64,000 nt of DNA from Anaspis maculata (lineage: Eukaryota > Arthropoda > Insecta > Coleoptera > Scraptiidae), in contig OX421965.1 of NCBI GenBank assembly GCA_949128115.1, positions 57,468,012 through 57,532,011 on the forward strand, read 5' to 3'. The translations under genes were made by a program, and so were the position numbers. The notes below the pieces were generated by a model that was not told the DNA's origin, ran no database searches, and worked only from the letters and a program-made list of their open reading frames with translations. This document shows positions 50,101 through 61,900 of this stretch, one piece after another (position 1 is the stretch's first letter; every line of letters begins with the position of its first letter).

Positions 50101-53100
50101 TTTGCGGAACAGACTTCTGACGTTATTTTCAACCCCTTGCTGGGGGATGAACGGGGTTCTGACTATTTGAAAAATTCTTCCTCATCACTGGCAAGGCCTC
50201 TGATGAGTTTCTGTTCAAAAAACGCGTACGGTTTGCTCGTTCCGCACTTTGCGGAACAGACTTCTGACGTTATTTTCAACCCCTTGCTGGGGGATGAACG
50301 GGGTTCTGACTATTTGAAAAATTCTTCCTCATCACTGGCAAGGCCTCTGATGAGTTTCTGTTCAAAAAACGCGTACGGTTTGCTCGTTCCGCACTTTGCG
50401 GAACAGACTTCTGACGTTATTTTCAACCCCTTGCTGGGGGATGAACGGGGTTCTGACTATTTGAAAAATTCTTTCTTATCACTGGCAAGGCCTCTGATGA
50501 GTTTCTGTTCAAAAAACGCGTACGGTTTGCTCGTTCCGCACTTTGCGGAACAGACTTCTGACGTTATTTTCAACCCCTTGCTGGGGGATGAACGGGGTTC
50601 TGACTATTTGAAAAATTCTTCCTCATCACTGGCAAGGCCTCTGATGAGTTTCTGTTCAAAAAACGCGTACGGTTTGCTCGTTCCGCACTTTGCGGAACAG
50701 ACTTCTGACGTTATTTTCAACCCCTTGCTGGGGGATGAACGGGGTTCTGACTATTTGAAAAATTCTTTCTTATCACTGGCAAGGCCTCTGATGAGTTTCT
50801 GTTCAAAAAACGCGTACGGTTTGCTCGTTCCGCACTTTGCGGAACAGACTTCTGACGTTATTTTCAACCCCTTGCTGGGGGATGAACGGGGTTCTGACTA
50901 TTTGAAAAATTCTTCCTCATCACTGGCAAGGCCTCTGATGAGTTTCTGTTCAAAAAACGCGTACGGTTTGCTCGTTCCGCACTTTGCGGAACAGACTTCT
51001 GACGTTATTTTCAACCCCTTGCTGGGGGATGAACGGGGTTCTGACTATTTGAAAAATTCTTCCTCATCACTGGCAAGGCCTCTGATGAGTTTCTGTTCAA
51101 AAAACGCGTACGGTTTGCTCGTTCCGCACTTTGCGGAACAGACTTCTGACGTTATTTTCAACCCCTTGCTGGGGGATGAACGGGGTTCTGACTATTTGAA
51201 AAATTCTTTCTTATCACTGGCAAGGCCTCTGATGAGTTTCTGTTCAAAAAACGCGTACGGTTTGCTCGTTCCGCACTTTGCGGAACAGACTTCTGACGTT
51301 ATTTCCAACCCCTTGCTGGGGGATGAACGGGGTTCTGACTATTTGAAAAATTCTTCCTTATCACTGGCAAGGCCTCTGATGAGTTTCTGTTCAAAAAACG
51401 CGTACGGTTTGCTCGTTCCGCACTTTGCGGAACAGACTTCTGACGTTATTTCCAACCCCTTGCTGGGGGATGAACGGGGTTCTGACTATTTGAAAAATTC
51501 TTCCTTATCACTGGCAAGGCCTCTGATGAGTTTCTGTTCAAAAAACGCGTACGGTTTGCTCGTTCCGCACTTTGCGGAACAGACTTCTGACGTTATTTTC
51601 AACCCCTTGCTGGGGGATGAACGGGGTTCTGACTATTTGAAAAATTCTTCCTCATCACTGGCAAGGCCTCTGATGAGTTTCTGTTCAAAAAACGCGTACG
51701 GTTTGCTCGTTCCGCACTTTGCGGAACAGACTTCTGACGTTATTTCCAACCCCTTGCTGGGGGATGAACGGGGTTCTGACTATTTGAAAAATTCTTCCTT
51801 ATCACTGGCAAGGCCTCTGATGAGTTTCTGTTCAAAAAACGCGTACGGTTTGCTCGTTCCGCACTTTGCGGAACAGACTTCTGACGTTATTTCCAACCCC
51901 TTGCTGGGGGATGAACGGGGTTCTGACTATTTGAAAAATTCTTCCTTATCACTGGCAAGGCCTCTGATGAGTTTCTGTTCAAAAAACGCGTACGGTTTGC
52001 TCGTTCCGCACTTTGCGGAACAGACTTCTGACGTTATTTCCAACCCCTTGCTGGGGGATGAACGGGGTTCTGACTATTTGAAAAATTCTTCCTTATCACT
52101 GGCAAGGCCTCTGATGAGTTTCTGTTCAAAAAACGCGTACGGTTTGCTCGTTCCGCACTTTGCGGAACAGACTTCTGACGTTATTTTCAACCCCTTGCTG
52201 GGGGATGAACGGGGTTCTGACTATTTGAAAAATTCTTCCTCATCACTGGCAAGGCCTCTGATGAGTTTCTGTTCAAAAAACGCGTACGGTTTGCTCGTTC
52301 CGCACTTTGCGGAACAGACTTCTGACGTTATTTCCAACCCCTTGCTGGGGGATGAACGGGGTTCTGACTATTTGAAAAATTCTTCCTTATCACTGGCAAG
52401 GCCTCTGATGAGTTTCTGTTCAAAAAACGCGTACGGTTTGCTCGTTCCGCACTTTGCGGAACAGACTTCTGACGTTATTTCCAACCCCTTGCTGGGGGAT
52501 GAACGGGGTTCTGACTATTTGAAAAATTCTTCCTTATCACTGGCAAGGCCTCTGATGAGTTTCTGTTCAAAAAACGCGTACGGTTTGCTCGTTCCGCACT
52601 TTGCGGAACAGACTTCTGACGTTATTTTCAACCCCTTGCTGGGGGATGAACGGGGTTCTGACTATTTGAAAAATTCTTCCTCATCACTGGCAAGGCCTCT
52701 GATGAGTTTCTGTTCAAAAAACGCGTACGGTTTGCTCGTTCCGCACTTTGCGGAACAGACTTCTGACGTTATTTCCAACCCCTTGCTGGGGGATGAACGG
52801 GGTTCTGACTATTTGAAAAATTCTTCCTTATCACTGGCAAGGCCTCTGATGAGTTTCTGTTCAAAAAACGCGTACGGTTTGCTCGTTCCGCACTTTGCGG
52901 AACAGACTTCTGACGTTATTTCCAACCCCTTGCTGGGGGATGAACGGGGTTCTGACTATTTGAAAAATTCTTCCTTATCACTGGCAAGGCCTCTGATGAG
53001 TTTCTGTTCAAAAAACGCGTACGGTTTGCTCGTTCCGCACTTTGCGGAACAGACTTCTGACGTTATTTCCAACCCCTTGCTGGGGGATGAACGGGGTTCT

Positions 53101-56100
53101 GACTATTTGAAAAATTCTTCCTTATCACTGGCAAGGCCTCTGATGAGTTTCTGTTCAAAAAACGCGTACGGTTTGCTCGTTCCGCACTTTGCGGAACAGA
53201 CTTCTGACGTTATTTCCAACCCCTTGCTGGGGGATGAACGGGGTTCTGACCATTTGAAAAATTCTTCCTCATCACTGGCAAGGCCTCTGATGAGTTTCTG
53301 TTCAAAAAACGCGCACGGTGTGCTCGTTCCGCACTTTGCGGAACAGACTTCTGACGTTATTTCCAACCCCTTGCTGGGGGATGAACGGGGTTCTGACTAT
53401 TTGAAAAATTCTTCCTTATCACTGGCAAGGCCTCTGATGAGTTTCTGTTCAAAAAACGCGTACGGTTTGCTCGTTCCGCACTTTGCGGAACAGACTTCTG
53501 ACGTTATTTCCAACCCCTTGCTGGGGGATGAACGGGGTTCTGACTATTTGAAAAATTCTTCCTTATCACTGGCAAGGCCTCTGATGAGTTTCTGTTCAAA
53601 AAACGCGTACGGTTTGCTCGTTCCGCACTTTGCGGAACAGACTTCTGACGTTATTTTCAACCCCTTGCTGGGGGATGAACGGGGTTCTGACTATTTGAAA
53701 AATTCTTCCTCATCACTGGCAAGGCCTCTGATGAGTTTCTGTTCAAAAAACGCGTACGGTTTGCTCGTTCCGCACTTTGCGGAACAGACTTCTGACGTTA
53801 TTTCCAACCCCTTGCTGGGGGATGAACGGGGTTCTGACTATTTGAAAAATTCTTCCTTATCACTGGCAAGGCCTCTGATGAGTTTCTGTTCAAAAAACGC
53901 GTACGGTTTGCTCGTTCCGCACTTTGCGGAACAGACTTCTGACGTTATTTCCAACCCCTTGCTGGGGGATGAACGGGGTTCTGACTATTTGAAAAATTCT
54001 TCCTTATCACTGGCAAGGCCTCTGATGAGTTTCTGTTCAAAAAACGCGTACGGTTTGCTCGTTCCGCACTTTGCGGAACAGACTTCTGACGTTATTTCCA
54101 ACCCCTTGCTGGGGGATGAACGGGGTTCTGACTATTTGAAAAATTCTTCCTTATCACTGGCAAGGCCTCTGATGAGTTTCTGTTCAAAAAACGCGTACGG
54201 TTTGCTCGTTCCGCACTTTGCGGAACAGACTTCTGACGTTATTTTCAACCCCTTGCTGGGGGATGAACGGGGTTCTGACTATTTGAAAAATTCTTCCTCA
54301 TCACTGGCAAGGCCTCTGATGAGTTTCTGTTCAAAAAACGCGTACGGTTTGCTCGTTCCGCACTTTGCGGAACAGACTTCTGACGTTATTTCCAACCCCT
54401 TGCTGGGGGATGAACGGGGTTCTGACTATTTGAAAAATTCTTCCTGATCACTGGCAAGGCCTCTGATGAGTTTCTGTTCAAAAAACGCGTACGGTTTGCT
54501 CGTTCCGCACTTTGCGGAACAGACTTCTGACGTTATTTCCAACCCCTTGCTGGGGGATGAACGGGGTTTTGACTATTTGAAAAATTCTTCCTTATCACTG
54601 GCAAGGCCTCTGATGAGTTTCTGTTCAAAAAACGCGTACGGTTTGCTCGTTCCGCACTTTGCGGAACAGACTTCTGACGTTATTTCCAACCCCTTGCTGG
54701 GGAATGAACGGGGTTCTGACCATTTGAAAAATTCTTCCTCATCACTGGCAAGGCCACTGATGAGTTTCTGTTCAGAAAACGCGTACGGTTTGCTCGTTCC
54801 GCACTTTGCGGAACAGACTTCTGACGTTATTTCCAACCCCTTGCTGGGGGATGAACGGGGTTCTGACTATTTGAAAAATTCTTCCTTATCACTGGCAAGG
54901 CCTCTGATGAGTTTCTGTTCAAAAAACGCGTACGGTTTGCTCGTTCCGCACTTTGCGGAACAGACTTCTGACGTTATTTCCAACCCCTTGCTGGGGGATG
55001 AACGGGGTTCTGACTATTTGAAAAATTCTTCCTTATCACTGGCAAGGCCTCTGATGAGTTTCTGTTCAAAAAACGCGTACGGTTTGCTCGTTCCGCACTT
55101 TGCGGAACAGACTTCTGACGTTATTTCCAACCCCTTGCTGGGGAATGAACGGGGTTCTGACCATTTGAAAAATTCTTCCTCATCACTGGCAAGGCCACTG
55201 ATGAGTTTCTGTTCAGAAAACGCGTACGGTTTGCTCGTTCCGCACTTTGCGGAACAGACTTCTGACGTTATTTCCAACCCCTTGCTGGGGGATGAACGGG
55301 GTTCTGACCATTTGAAAAATTCTTCCTCATCACTGGCAAGGCCTCTGATGAGTTTCTGTTCAAAAAACGCGCACGGTGTGCTCGTTCCGCACTTTGCGGA
55401 ACAGACTTCTGACGTTATTTCCAACCCCTTGCTGGGGGATGAACGGGGTTCTGACTATTTGAAAAATTCTTCCTTATCACTGGCAAGGCCTCTGATGAGT
55501 TTCTGTTCAAAAAACGCGTACGGTTTGCTCGTTCCGCACTTTGCGGAACAGACTTCTGACGTTATTTCCAACCCCTTGCTGGGGGATGAACGGGGTTCTG
55601 ACTATTTGAAAAATTCTTCCTTATCACTGGCAAGGCCTCTGATGAGTTTCTGTTCAAAAAACGCGTACGGTTTGCTCGTTCCGCACTTTGCGGAACAGAC
55701 TTCTGACGTTATTTTCAACCCCTTGCTGGGGGATGAACGGGGTTCTGACTATTTGAAAAATTCTTCCTCATCACTGGCAAGGCCTCTGATGAGTTTCTGT
55801 TCAAAAAACGCGTACGGTTTGCTCGTTCCGCACTTTGCGGAACAGACTTCTGACGTTATTTCCAACCCCTTGCTGGGGGATGAACGGGGTTCTGACTATT
55901 TGAAAAATTCTTCCTTATCACTGGCAAGGCCTCTGATGAGTTTCTGTTCAAAAAACGCGTACGGTTTGCTCGTTCCGCACTTTGCGGAACAGACTTCTGA
56001 CGTTATTTCCAACCCCTTGCTGGGGGATGAACGGGGTTCTGACTATTTGAAAAATTCTTCCTTATCACTGGCAAGGCCTCTGATGAGTTTCTGTTCAAAA

Positions 56101-56800
56101 AACGCGTACGGTTTGCTCGTTCCGCACTTTGCGGAACAGACTTCTGACGTTATTTCCAACCCCTTGCTGGGGGATGAACGGGGTTCTGACTATTTGAAAA
56201 ATTCTTCCTTATCACTGGCAAGGCCTCTGATGAGTTTCTGTTCAAAAAACGCGTACGGTTTGCTCGTTCCGCACTTTGCGGAACAGACTTCTGACGTTAT
56301 TTTCAACCCCTTGCTGGGGGATGAACGGGGTTCTGACTATTTGAAAAATTCTTCCTCATCACTGGCAAGGCCTCTGATGAGTTTCTGTTCAAAAAACGCG
56401 TACGGTTTGCTCGTTCCGCACTTTGCGGAACAGACTTCTGACGTTATTTCCAACCCCTTGCTGGGGGATGAACGGGGTTCTGACTATTTGAAAAATTCTT
56501 CCTTATCACTGGCAAGGCCTCTGATGAGTTTCTGTTCAAAAAACGCGTACGGTTTGCTCGTTCCGCACTTTGCGGAACAGACTTCTGACGTTATTTCCAA
56601 CCCCTTGCTGGGGGATGAACGGGGTTTTGACTATTTGAAAAATTCTTCCTTATCACTGGCAAGGCCTCTGATGAGTTTCTGTTCAAAAAACGCGTACGGT
56701 TTGCCCGTTCCGCACTTTGCGGAACATACTTCTGACGTAATTTTTCATCCCCGTTGGGGGATGAACGGGGTTTAAACTATCTGATATAATTTTCCATCAC
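44189..56800 (+). repeat. 147-bp satellite, right arm (about 86 units)
   Basis: Units of exactly 147 bp carry GTTCCGCACTTTGCGGAAC and CCCCTTGCTGGGGGATGAAC. The first two (44189-44480) and last units are diverged; the rest differ at a few variable sites. Higher-order order is visible: alternating two-unit pattern at about 49080-51200, three- to five-unit patterns at 51300-56600. A rare variant (GGGGAATGAAC plus AGGCCACTGATG) recurs at 48672, 54699 and 55140, exactly 41 and 3 units apart. A 2541-codon frame (46822-54447) exists only because of the unit length. Confidence 0.96.
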
Positions 56801-57331
56801 AGGCTAGCTCTCTGCATCACAAACCAGGTCTGTGATATATAAATATGTTGGAAAAATCGCACGTTTTGCCTGTTGCGGACTTATTCCCTTTTACTACGCA
56901 AAGTCTGTTCCATTCCTGTTCCTGTTCCGCATTTTAGATTTACCCTGCTGTCATTGTTGGAAACTCAGCGTCACGCATTGATTTTTAGGAAAAACTAAAT
57001 CAATCTGCCAATATGACACTACATATTGGAAAATTTGAGGGAAAATCAAAACAATGCCAATCTGTCACTACACCATTTCTCCTATTGAACATTTTTCTTT
57101 TGGACTCTGGAGGCCTCTTGCAGCTCTCTGAGACTCCTTCCCTGATCCCTGCTTCCTGAATCATAGTGCTTTTTTAATAAAGACGCCAATTTGTCTTTCA
57201 GAATAGAATAGGTATAAGTATCTACTCAACCTGCTGGGCTTTTGAACAAAAACTTACCAGGTTCCTGGATACTCACCGGAACAGTATTAATTGTAGCGGC
57301 CTACCACAACAGATTTCTGTTTTCATGTCAG

Positions 57332-58497
57332 TTGTCCCGCTGTTCATGGTCCAAGGGGGCGATATAATAAACGGCGATGGAACCGGAGGGGAATCAATAT
57401 ATGGCGCACAGTTGAACGACGAAAACTTCACAATCACGGTACTACCTCAATTCACTGCTGGTGAAGACACTCGTGAATCAATTGATTTTTCCAGCACGAC
57501 AAAGAAGGTTTGGTGGGAGTTCCAAACAGCGGTCCCAACACCGGAAATTCTCAATTTTACATTACCACAGTCCCTTGCTCGCATCTCGATGGCACTAATG
57601 TCGTCTTCGGAATCGTAAGGAAAGGTCTGAATGTCATTTTGGAAATGTCCGAAGTCCCACGAGATGAAGATATACCACTAGAAGTACTTACACACCAACG
57701 ACATGACTAGATAGTAGAAATGACGTTATGAGCGCTCGCGGTTGTCAGCAGTGAGGGGGCGATACGAAAACACGCCAGTGTTGAAAGGGCCGCGCCAAAT
57801 AACCCCCCGACCTGCGAATGTCGGCTTCACTCGATAGTATCTAGCCATATCGTTGCTAAAAAAAAATTGATGTGTTTTTTTTTTCTAATTTCTATTATTT
57901 TAGCCCATTATCATTGATAATTGTGGTGAATTGAAACCAGGCGAGGCATGGGGGATCGAAGAACAGGATGCGACAGAAGACGTGTATCCGCCATGGCCGA
58001 ATGACTGGGACGCTGGTCAAGACGCCAGTAAAATTATAATCGAGGAAGCCATCCACAAGATAAAAAATTCGGGAAACTACTTTTTCAAAGCAAAAAACTT
58101 GGTCGATTCAGAGAGAAAGTACAAAAAGGCATTGAGGTACATCGACTGGTACCTCGGGAGTGACGAAGGCATCGACGCCGACGACATTGAAGACTTGAAG
58201 ATCGCCTGCGTCATGAATCTGGCCACCGTTCGAACGAAAATGGGCAAGCACAAGGAAGCAATAGAGCTTTGCAATCAAGTAATCTCCAAGGACCCGAACA
58301 ATGGCAAAGCATTTTACAGAAGGGCGCAGGCCAAGTTGGCCATGAAAGAGTACGACAAAGCCTTGCTGGATCTGAACACGGCAATCGCGTTGTATCCGAA
58401 CGATAAAAATATCCAGACTCTGTTGCATATGGCCAAGAAAAACAAGCTTACTTACCTGAAGAAGGAGAGACGAATATTTGCCAATTTGTTCAAGTAA
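57332..58497 (+). CDS. PPID: Cyclophilin-40 (PPID) exons 3 to 5
   Basis: Exon 3 is 57332-57438, a 56-bp intron ends TTTTTCCAG, exon 4 is 57495-57683, and exon 5 is 57904-58497 after acceptor TATTTTAG. All phases agree and the full protein is 371 aa (human PPID is 370). Cyclophilin residues present are Phe80, Gln83, Gln131 and His141, the last replacing Trp121 of cyclophilin A as in human Cyp40. The Phe113 equivalent is Tyr133 and the His126 equivalent is Asn146. Exon 5 supplies the linker (CGELKPGEAWG) and three TPRs. The carboxylate clamp for the Hsp90 MEEVD tail is complete: Lys228, Asn232, Asn279, Lys309, Arg313. A basic C-terminal helix (KKNKLTYLKKERR) follows. Confidence 0.95.
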
Positions 58498-58582
58498 GGC
58501 CTTCATGTTGTTATCCATACCACAGAATTCCATACTAATTATCGTATTCTATTTGTAAATGTCAGTATATAAAGTTGTATAA

Positions 58583-58588
58583 AATAAA
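58583..58588 (+). terminator. PPID polyadenylation signal
   Basis: AATAAA 86 bp after the PPID stop. A minus-strand AATAAA (TTTATT at 58612-58617) lies 24 bp further, so the two convergent transcripts probably overlap. Confidence 0.7.
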
Positions 58589-58985
58589 AAAACTCATCAG
58601 TTTACTCAACATTTATTGTTAAAGCTCAAAAATTGCAGTCACTGAGTGAGGTGCCGTTCATTTAAAAAATAACTTTGTACTTTTTGAGTCATGCACTTAT
58701 TAAAGAGAAAGCACTTGCCACAATTCACCATTGCAGAAGTTTTTTCGGTGATGATGCTTGAAAGCTAAAAATTACAAAAACGACAAGAGTGTTGAGGCTG
58801 TAAAAACAAAATGAATGGAGCTGCCGTTATTTGCGTGTTCGGCGTTTTGTGCCACAATCTACCAGTTCACATACACATCAATAAATTAACATAAAATTCA
58901 ACAATAATGATTTTAAAATTAAAAAAAAAACCGCTTTGGGAATTAAATAATTTAAAACCGTACTTATATTTGGTACTTAAAATGT

Positions 58986-61900
58986 TTAGGTTTCGGTTGA
59001 AACGCTGCTGTTGCATTCCGCAACTTCCGCTTGGTTTTGCTCAGTGTCTGTTACGGTTATTTCGGTGGTTTCTTGTACTGTTCCGATGCCGTCAGCTTTG
59101 GTGTCCGAAACTGTCCTGATGACGCTGTCCGCCAAATTGTCGGCGTACTGCTGAACTTCCGTTGCGGTACTTGTCATGGTGCTCTGTGAATTTTCCCGTT
59201 TTCTTTGCTGAATCGGCAACGGCAGCGACGACGGTCTCATTTGTTTTTGAAAGGGGAACACTTTTCCGGCATCACCCTTGAAGCAAAATTACAATGCATC
59301 ATTTAGATAAGTACAAGCGATTTCCAGTACTCAAAGTAAGTGATGGTGCCAGCAGGTGTCATTCGAGTCATGCCGAAGAGTGATGGGTTTGCGCCAACAA
59401 GCAATAAATTAATTATTATTCAGAATAAGAGTACGTCAGGTCGTCAGATCTGCGGCACGGAAAGTACTGTGGTGGGGTGTTGGGCTGGTTTCTTGCTCTG
59501 GAAACAACTTTGCTACCGATCTTCTTGATGCCAGCCGCTACCAGTCGGCTGACCACGGCAATATTCATTTGAAACCATAGTCTTAACTCTGCAGACTGGC
59601 TGGACGCCTACCTCTACTCTTTCTTAACTCAAGCTAATACACAGTAGGCACAGTAAGTACTAACCTCGAGTTCCACCAAACTTTTATCAACGCGATAACT
59701 TTATCACTCTCATAGTAACTAAGCAACTGGTCATCCTATTGGCTGGTGCATAGCAACTATCAGCGTGATAGATTTAATCTGCTCTTAAAATTTTGGTGGT
59801 GGAACCCAAGATAAGTAGCCTTTACACGGGCGGTTTTGGACCGCGATTTGGAAAAGGGTCCGGCCAAATGGGCAAAACGTTTGGCGTTTGGCTGATGCTA
59901 TGGAAACTACCTGGAATCGCGCTCAAAACCGCTATCCAAAGCCATTCGTGTAACGCTTATAATGCAGACATTCCTTCAAAAGTGGAACGCTATGTGTCCC
60001 TAGCCAAATTTCAAGCAGTAATGTAATCTAATCTGACCCTACACCTACTCTTCTTTATTCCGCCTCTACTTGGGACAAAGGGCTCGATTTCATGGCTCAG
60101 ACATGGAATTGAGCCATGCACAGAATTCGCAATTCCAAAAATCTAGACGTCCTCTGGCGGCTGAAAAGGCGAAGCTATTTTGTAAGTTTTTACGTCATTT
60201 CTGTTTTGTCGCTTCTGTCAGATAACCATTGACAATCGCGCGAATTGTCAAAACACTCGTATAGGTGAGTGTTATTCAAGAAAATGAACTTTTGTTAAAT
60301 AGCGATCAATACTTAATTAATCCAAATACCACAAATACAACTGTTATACAACGCACGATGACAGGTGACAGAAAAACTTACAATCGTCCATCTTGTTTAC
60401 AGCGCCCCCATCGGTAGTTAAAATCGCGAATAGCTGTTTGAAAACTGTTTGACATTAGCTGCTGTCTTTCGGCCAGAATCACGGATCATGATTCGGAAAT
60501 CCGCTGACTGGATTGGTTGCACGTGGCACAGCCAGCCAACCCCGTGAGCAGATTTCCGGATCGTGATCCGTGATCCTGGCCGAAAGAAAGCGGCTGAAGA
60601 AACGAGAGATAACATGAAATAGAGAATTCAGTATTGGAGTTTTGTTGCTTGATAACATTCGATTGTTGTACCCGACTCTGGCCCCACATGCAGTTAAGGA
60701 CGAGAATGTATTATTTATTGATTTATTCATTATTTTGAATTTGTTGTGTGGGATTTTAGCATGAAGATGGCGGATTTTGAAATCAAGAACAGTCAAGTCA
60801 TGCAGCTCACCTGGGGTGTGTGCACAGCTACTATCTCAGTTTGTGTAGCTGTTCCGTTGTCGACCATGTGTGGATTCATCTTAGCTTGACTGAAAACTGT
60901 CATGACCTTGACAATATCCTGCATGGAACTTTGCAGTTGTTGAATCTGTAAAATTGGAATTTTAAATTTCTGTTTGCCGCAATGTGCAACAGTCCGGGGT
61001 TTAGTGACCAGATTTCTGATGAACTGTGCGCTTTGTGATAATAGCGCGATAAATTTTTGACTGAACGTGGAAACAGGCATGAAATTCACACGCATATCTC
61101 ACTAGCGCCCGGACTTAAAGTTATTTCATTACTTGGTTCTGCAACACCGAGCATGTCCTGGCCAATTCCTTGACAATTTCTGCATTATCCCCAGACAGAG
61201 ATGTCATATTGACGTTGTTTGAAGACTGTTGCCCGTTACCCGGCTGTAGGGCAGACATTTGCTTCCAGAGGGCGCTGATTGCTTCCGTTTGTAACATTTG
61301 TATTTTTCTTTCACTTTCCAGCGCCGCTTTCGTGGTTTCCATATCGGTGGTCAGTTGTCTGAAATCAGTCAGTTTTTCGTTAGTTCCATTAGTCCCTTTT
61401 TTCATGAAATATCTTCAGCACTGCAACGACATAGTTAGACAAACTACTTGCATTCGAATCAGGCTCTGATTGGCGATAAGACGCTTTCGTTGAAAAAACT
61501 AGAAAAACACTGTTGCCCTACACCCCAAACGAGATAAAGAGGATTATGTTAATATAATAACTCGCATAGAAATAGAGGTATCTTCCTTGGGAATGAATCA
61601 ATCAAGTTTATTCTTTCAATAAAAATTTCTTTATTTATTTCTGCACATTTCATTCGCTGGATGTTTGCATCTGTATTGCTACGCCAATTGTCTCTATGTC
61701 TAAGTTTACACTGCAGTCCATACGCATAATTTTCACTTAGTGGAATCGCTGGGCAAAATCGTATCTTCTATGGCAATAAATGAATCAGAATGATTCTTCA
61801 CAAAAAATGTCTCCATTACTTTCTGCATATTTCGTTCGCTGGATGTATGCATGTATTTAGAACGGTTCGCACGATTCCTCGATGTAGAAGTTCACACTGT

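Larger units (their letters stand above)
35084..56945. mobile_element. Giant foldback transposon with satellite arms
   Basis: The left end reads GGGTGTACCTAAAATGCGG and the right end, reverse complemented, GGGTAAATCTAAAATGCGG. They align without gaps and remain alike through GGAACAGGAACAGGAATGG and GTGATGCAGAGAGCTAGCCT for about 170 bp. Perfect 9-bp direct repeats TGCTGTCAT flank them (35075-35083, 56946-56954). Next inward in both arms comes the same 147-bp tandem repeat in inverted orientation. The loop, 38177-44188, holds a smaller foldback element and an LTR retrotransposon. A 9-bp duplication and long, repetitive inverted arms fit Foldback or Mutator-like families. No transposase is visible, so it depends on one elsewhere. 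It sits entirely in PPID intron 2. Confidence 0.82.
21160..57331 (+). other. PPID intron 2, 36.2 kb
   Basis: The intron lies between donor GTAGTT at 21160 and acceptor CATGTCAG ending at 57331. The flanking exons join in frame inside the conserved FHR-x5-MxQGGD segment, so no exon is missing. It contains a nested antisense gene, a 21.9-kb foldback transposon and many smaller elements. In 21160-22317, 23846-24440, 25917-26224, 33539-34186 and 56955-57331 I see nothing I can assign. Confidence 0.88.

Noticed and set aside
46822..54447. 2541-codon open frame as a giant repeat protein gene
   Set aside because: It consists only of 147-bp satellite units; frame persistence follows from unit length, there is no start or promoter context, and neighbouring units contain stops.
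44189..56800. Array as CRISPR
   Set aside because: Units are contiguous with no spacers, the length is 147 bp and the context is eukaryotic.
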